Position numbers and translations under genes: made by a program
Assembly (NCBI GenBank): GCA_029260165.1
Contig: JAJDDT010000023.1
Span: 49,225 to 113,224 of the forward strand
DNA from: Phycisphaerae bacterium
GTDB lineage: Bacteria > Planctomycetota > Phycisphaerae > UBA1845
Direction of reading: 5' to 3'
Length of the DNA: 64,000 bases
Shown here: one piece after another, positions 63,952-64,000 of the stretch
How the letters are laid out: each line of letters starts with the position of its first letter
How positions within the stretch are numbered: the first letter of the stretch is position 1
Notes under the pieces: generated by a model
Database searches by the model: none
Told to the model about the DNA's origin: nothing
The model's input: the letters and a program-made list of their open reading frames with translations, nothing else

Positions 63952-64000
63952 ATGATCACTATAGGAATGGATGTGCACGTTCGCAACTCTTATCTTCACA
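63952..64000 (+). CDS. IS110-family transposase, N-terminal fragment
   Basis: ATG at 63952 with GGAGGA seven bases upstream. The 16 readable residues, MITIGMDVHVRNSYLH, match the IS110 N-terminus with the first catalytic Asp (the MDVH motif of the DEDD nuclease domain). The rest is outside the window. Confidence 0.75.
   Translation, partial: MITIGMDVHVRNSYLH

Larger units (their letters stand above)
63840..64000 (+). mobile_element. Left end of an IS110-family insertion sequence (runs off the edge)
   Basis: The last 49 bases begin a transposase of the IS110 type, preceded by a non-coding stretch with two hairpins as expected for an IS110 left end. The exact left boundary cannot be set; 63840 is approximate. 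IS110 elements do not carry long terminal inverted repeats, so none is expected. Confidence 0.65.

Overview
The window looks like a piece of a Planctomycetota chromosome, most likely class Phycisphaerae. This is inferred from gene content: a TIGR02999-type ECF sigma factor paired with a TPR Ser/Thr kinase, secreted proteins with dockerin-like ends and 'ACC..DG.C' cysteine repeats, a PEP-CTERM protein, MJ0042-type zinc-finger proteins, PQQ/TPR giant secreted proteins, a squalene-cyclase-repeat protein beside MoxR/DUF58/BatA, and a membrane pyrophosphatase. It is a moderately G+C-rich, gene-dense chromosomal segment with an IS110-type element entering at the right edge.

Layout. 1-9.6 kb: a five-gene minus-strand operon (PQQ/TPR protein, squalene-cyclase-repeat protein, MoxR ATPase, DUF58 protein, BatA-like VWA protein) with overlapping or near-abutting genes; it runs off the left edge. 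10-13 kb: a small membrane protein, an APS-kinase-like protein and a DASS anion transporter. 13-21.5 kb: a membrane pyrophosphatase with a large insertion, then core genes rsfS, argS and cmk, a zinc-finger/PH-like protein and an HDOD protein. 21.5-27.6 kb: thioredoxin/TPR protein, metallophosphoesterase, yidC, and a sarcosine-oxidase-like flavoenzyme. 27.6-37.7 kb: secreted/surface block (beta-helix protein, cysteine-repeat dockerin protein, ECF sigma factor plus Ser/Thr kinase, C-terminally anchored secreted protein). 37.9-42.2 kb: tRNA-Leu(UAG), secreted cyclophilin, and a three-gene BtuFDC/FecBED-type ABC importer. 42-51.8 kb: HNH endonuclease, REC-GGDEF-HD-GYP regulator, purU, a FlgI-like lipoprotein with HEAT repeats plus a secreted partner, CNNM transporter-like protein, lipoprotein, DEAD-box helicase. 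52-60 kb: membrane sulfatase-superfamily enzyme with Thr in the nucleophile position, MarR regulator, PEP-CTERM protein, small zinc ribbon, clpX, and a sodium/solute symporter operon that includes a 46-residue membrane protein. 60-64 kb: xseA and xseB (exonuclease VII) separated by an HD-GYP-like gene, then the start of an IS110-family transposase with a hairpin-rich leader.

Nothing here is a classical defence or CRISPR locus. The least-explained items are the FlgI-like lipoprotein away from flagellar genes, the HD-GYP proteins with substituted metal ligands, the palindrome-rich leaders around the surface-protein/ECF-kinase block, the pyrophosphatase insertion, and a dispersed short-repeat family (four copies) with GTAGCGTC/GACGCTAC ends. 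All calls come from reading the sequence and from general knowledge of the families; no search was run.
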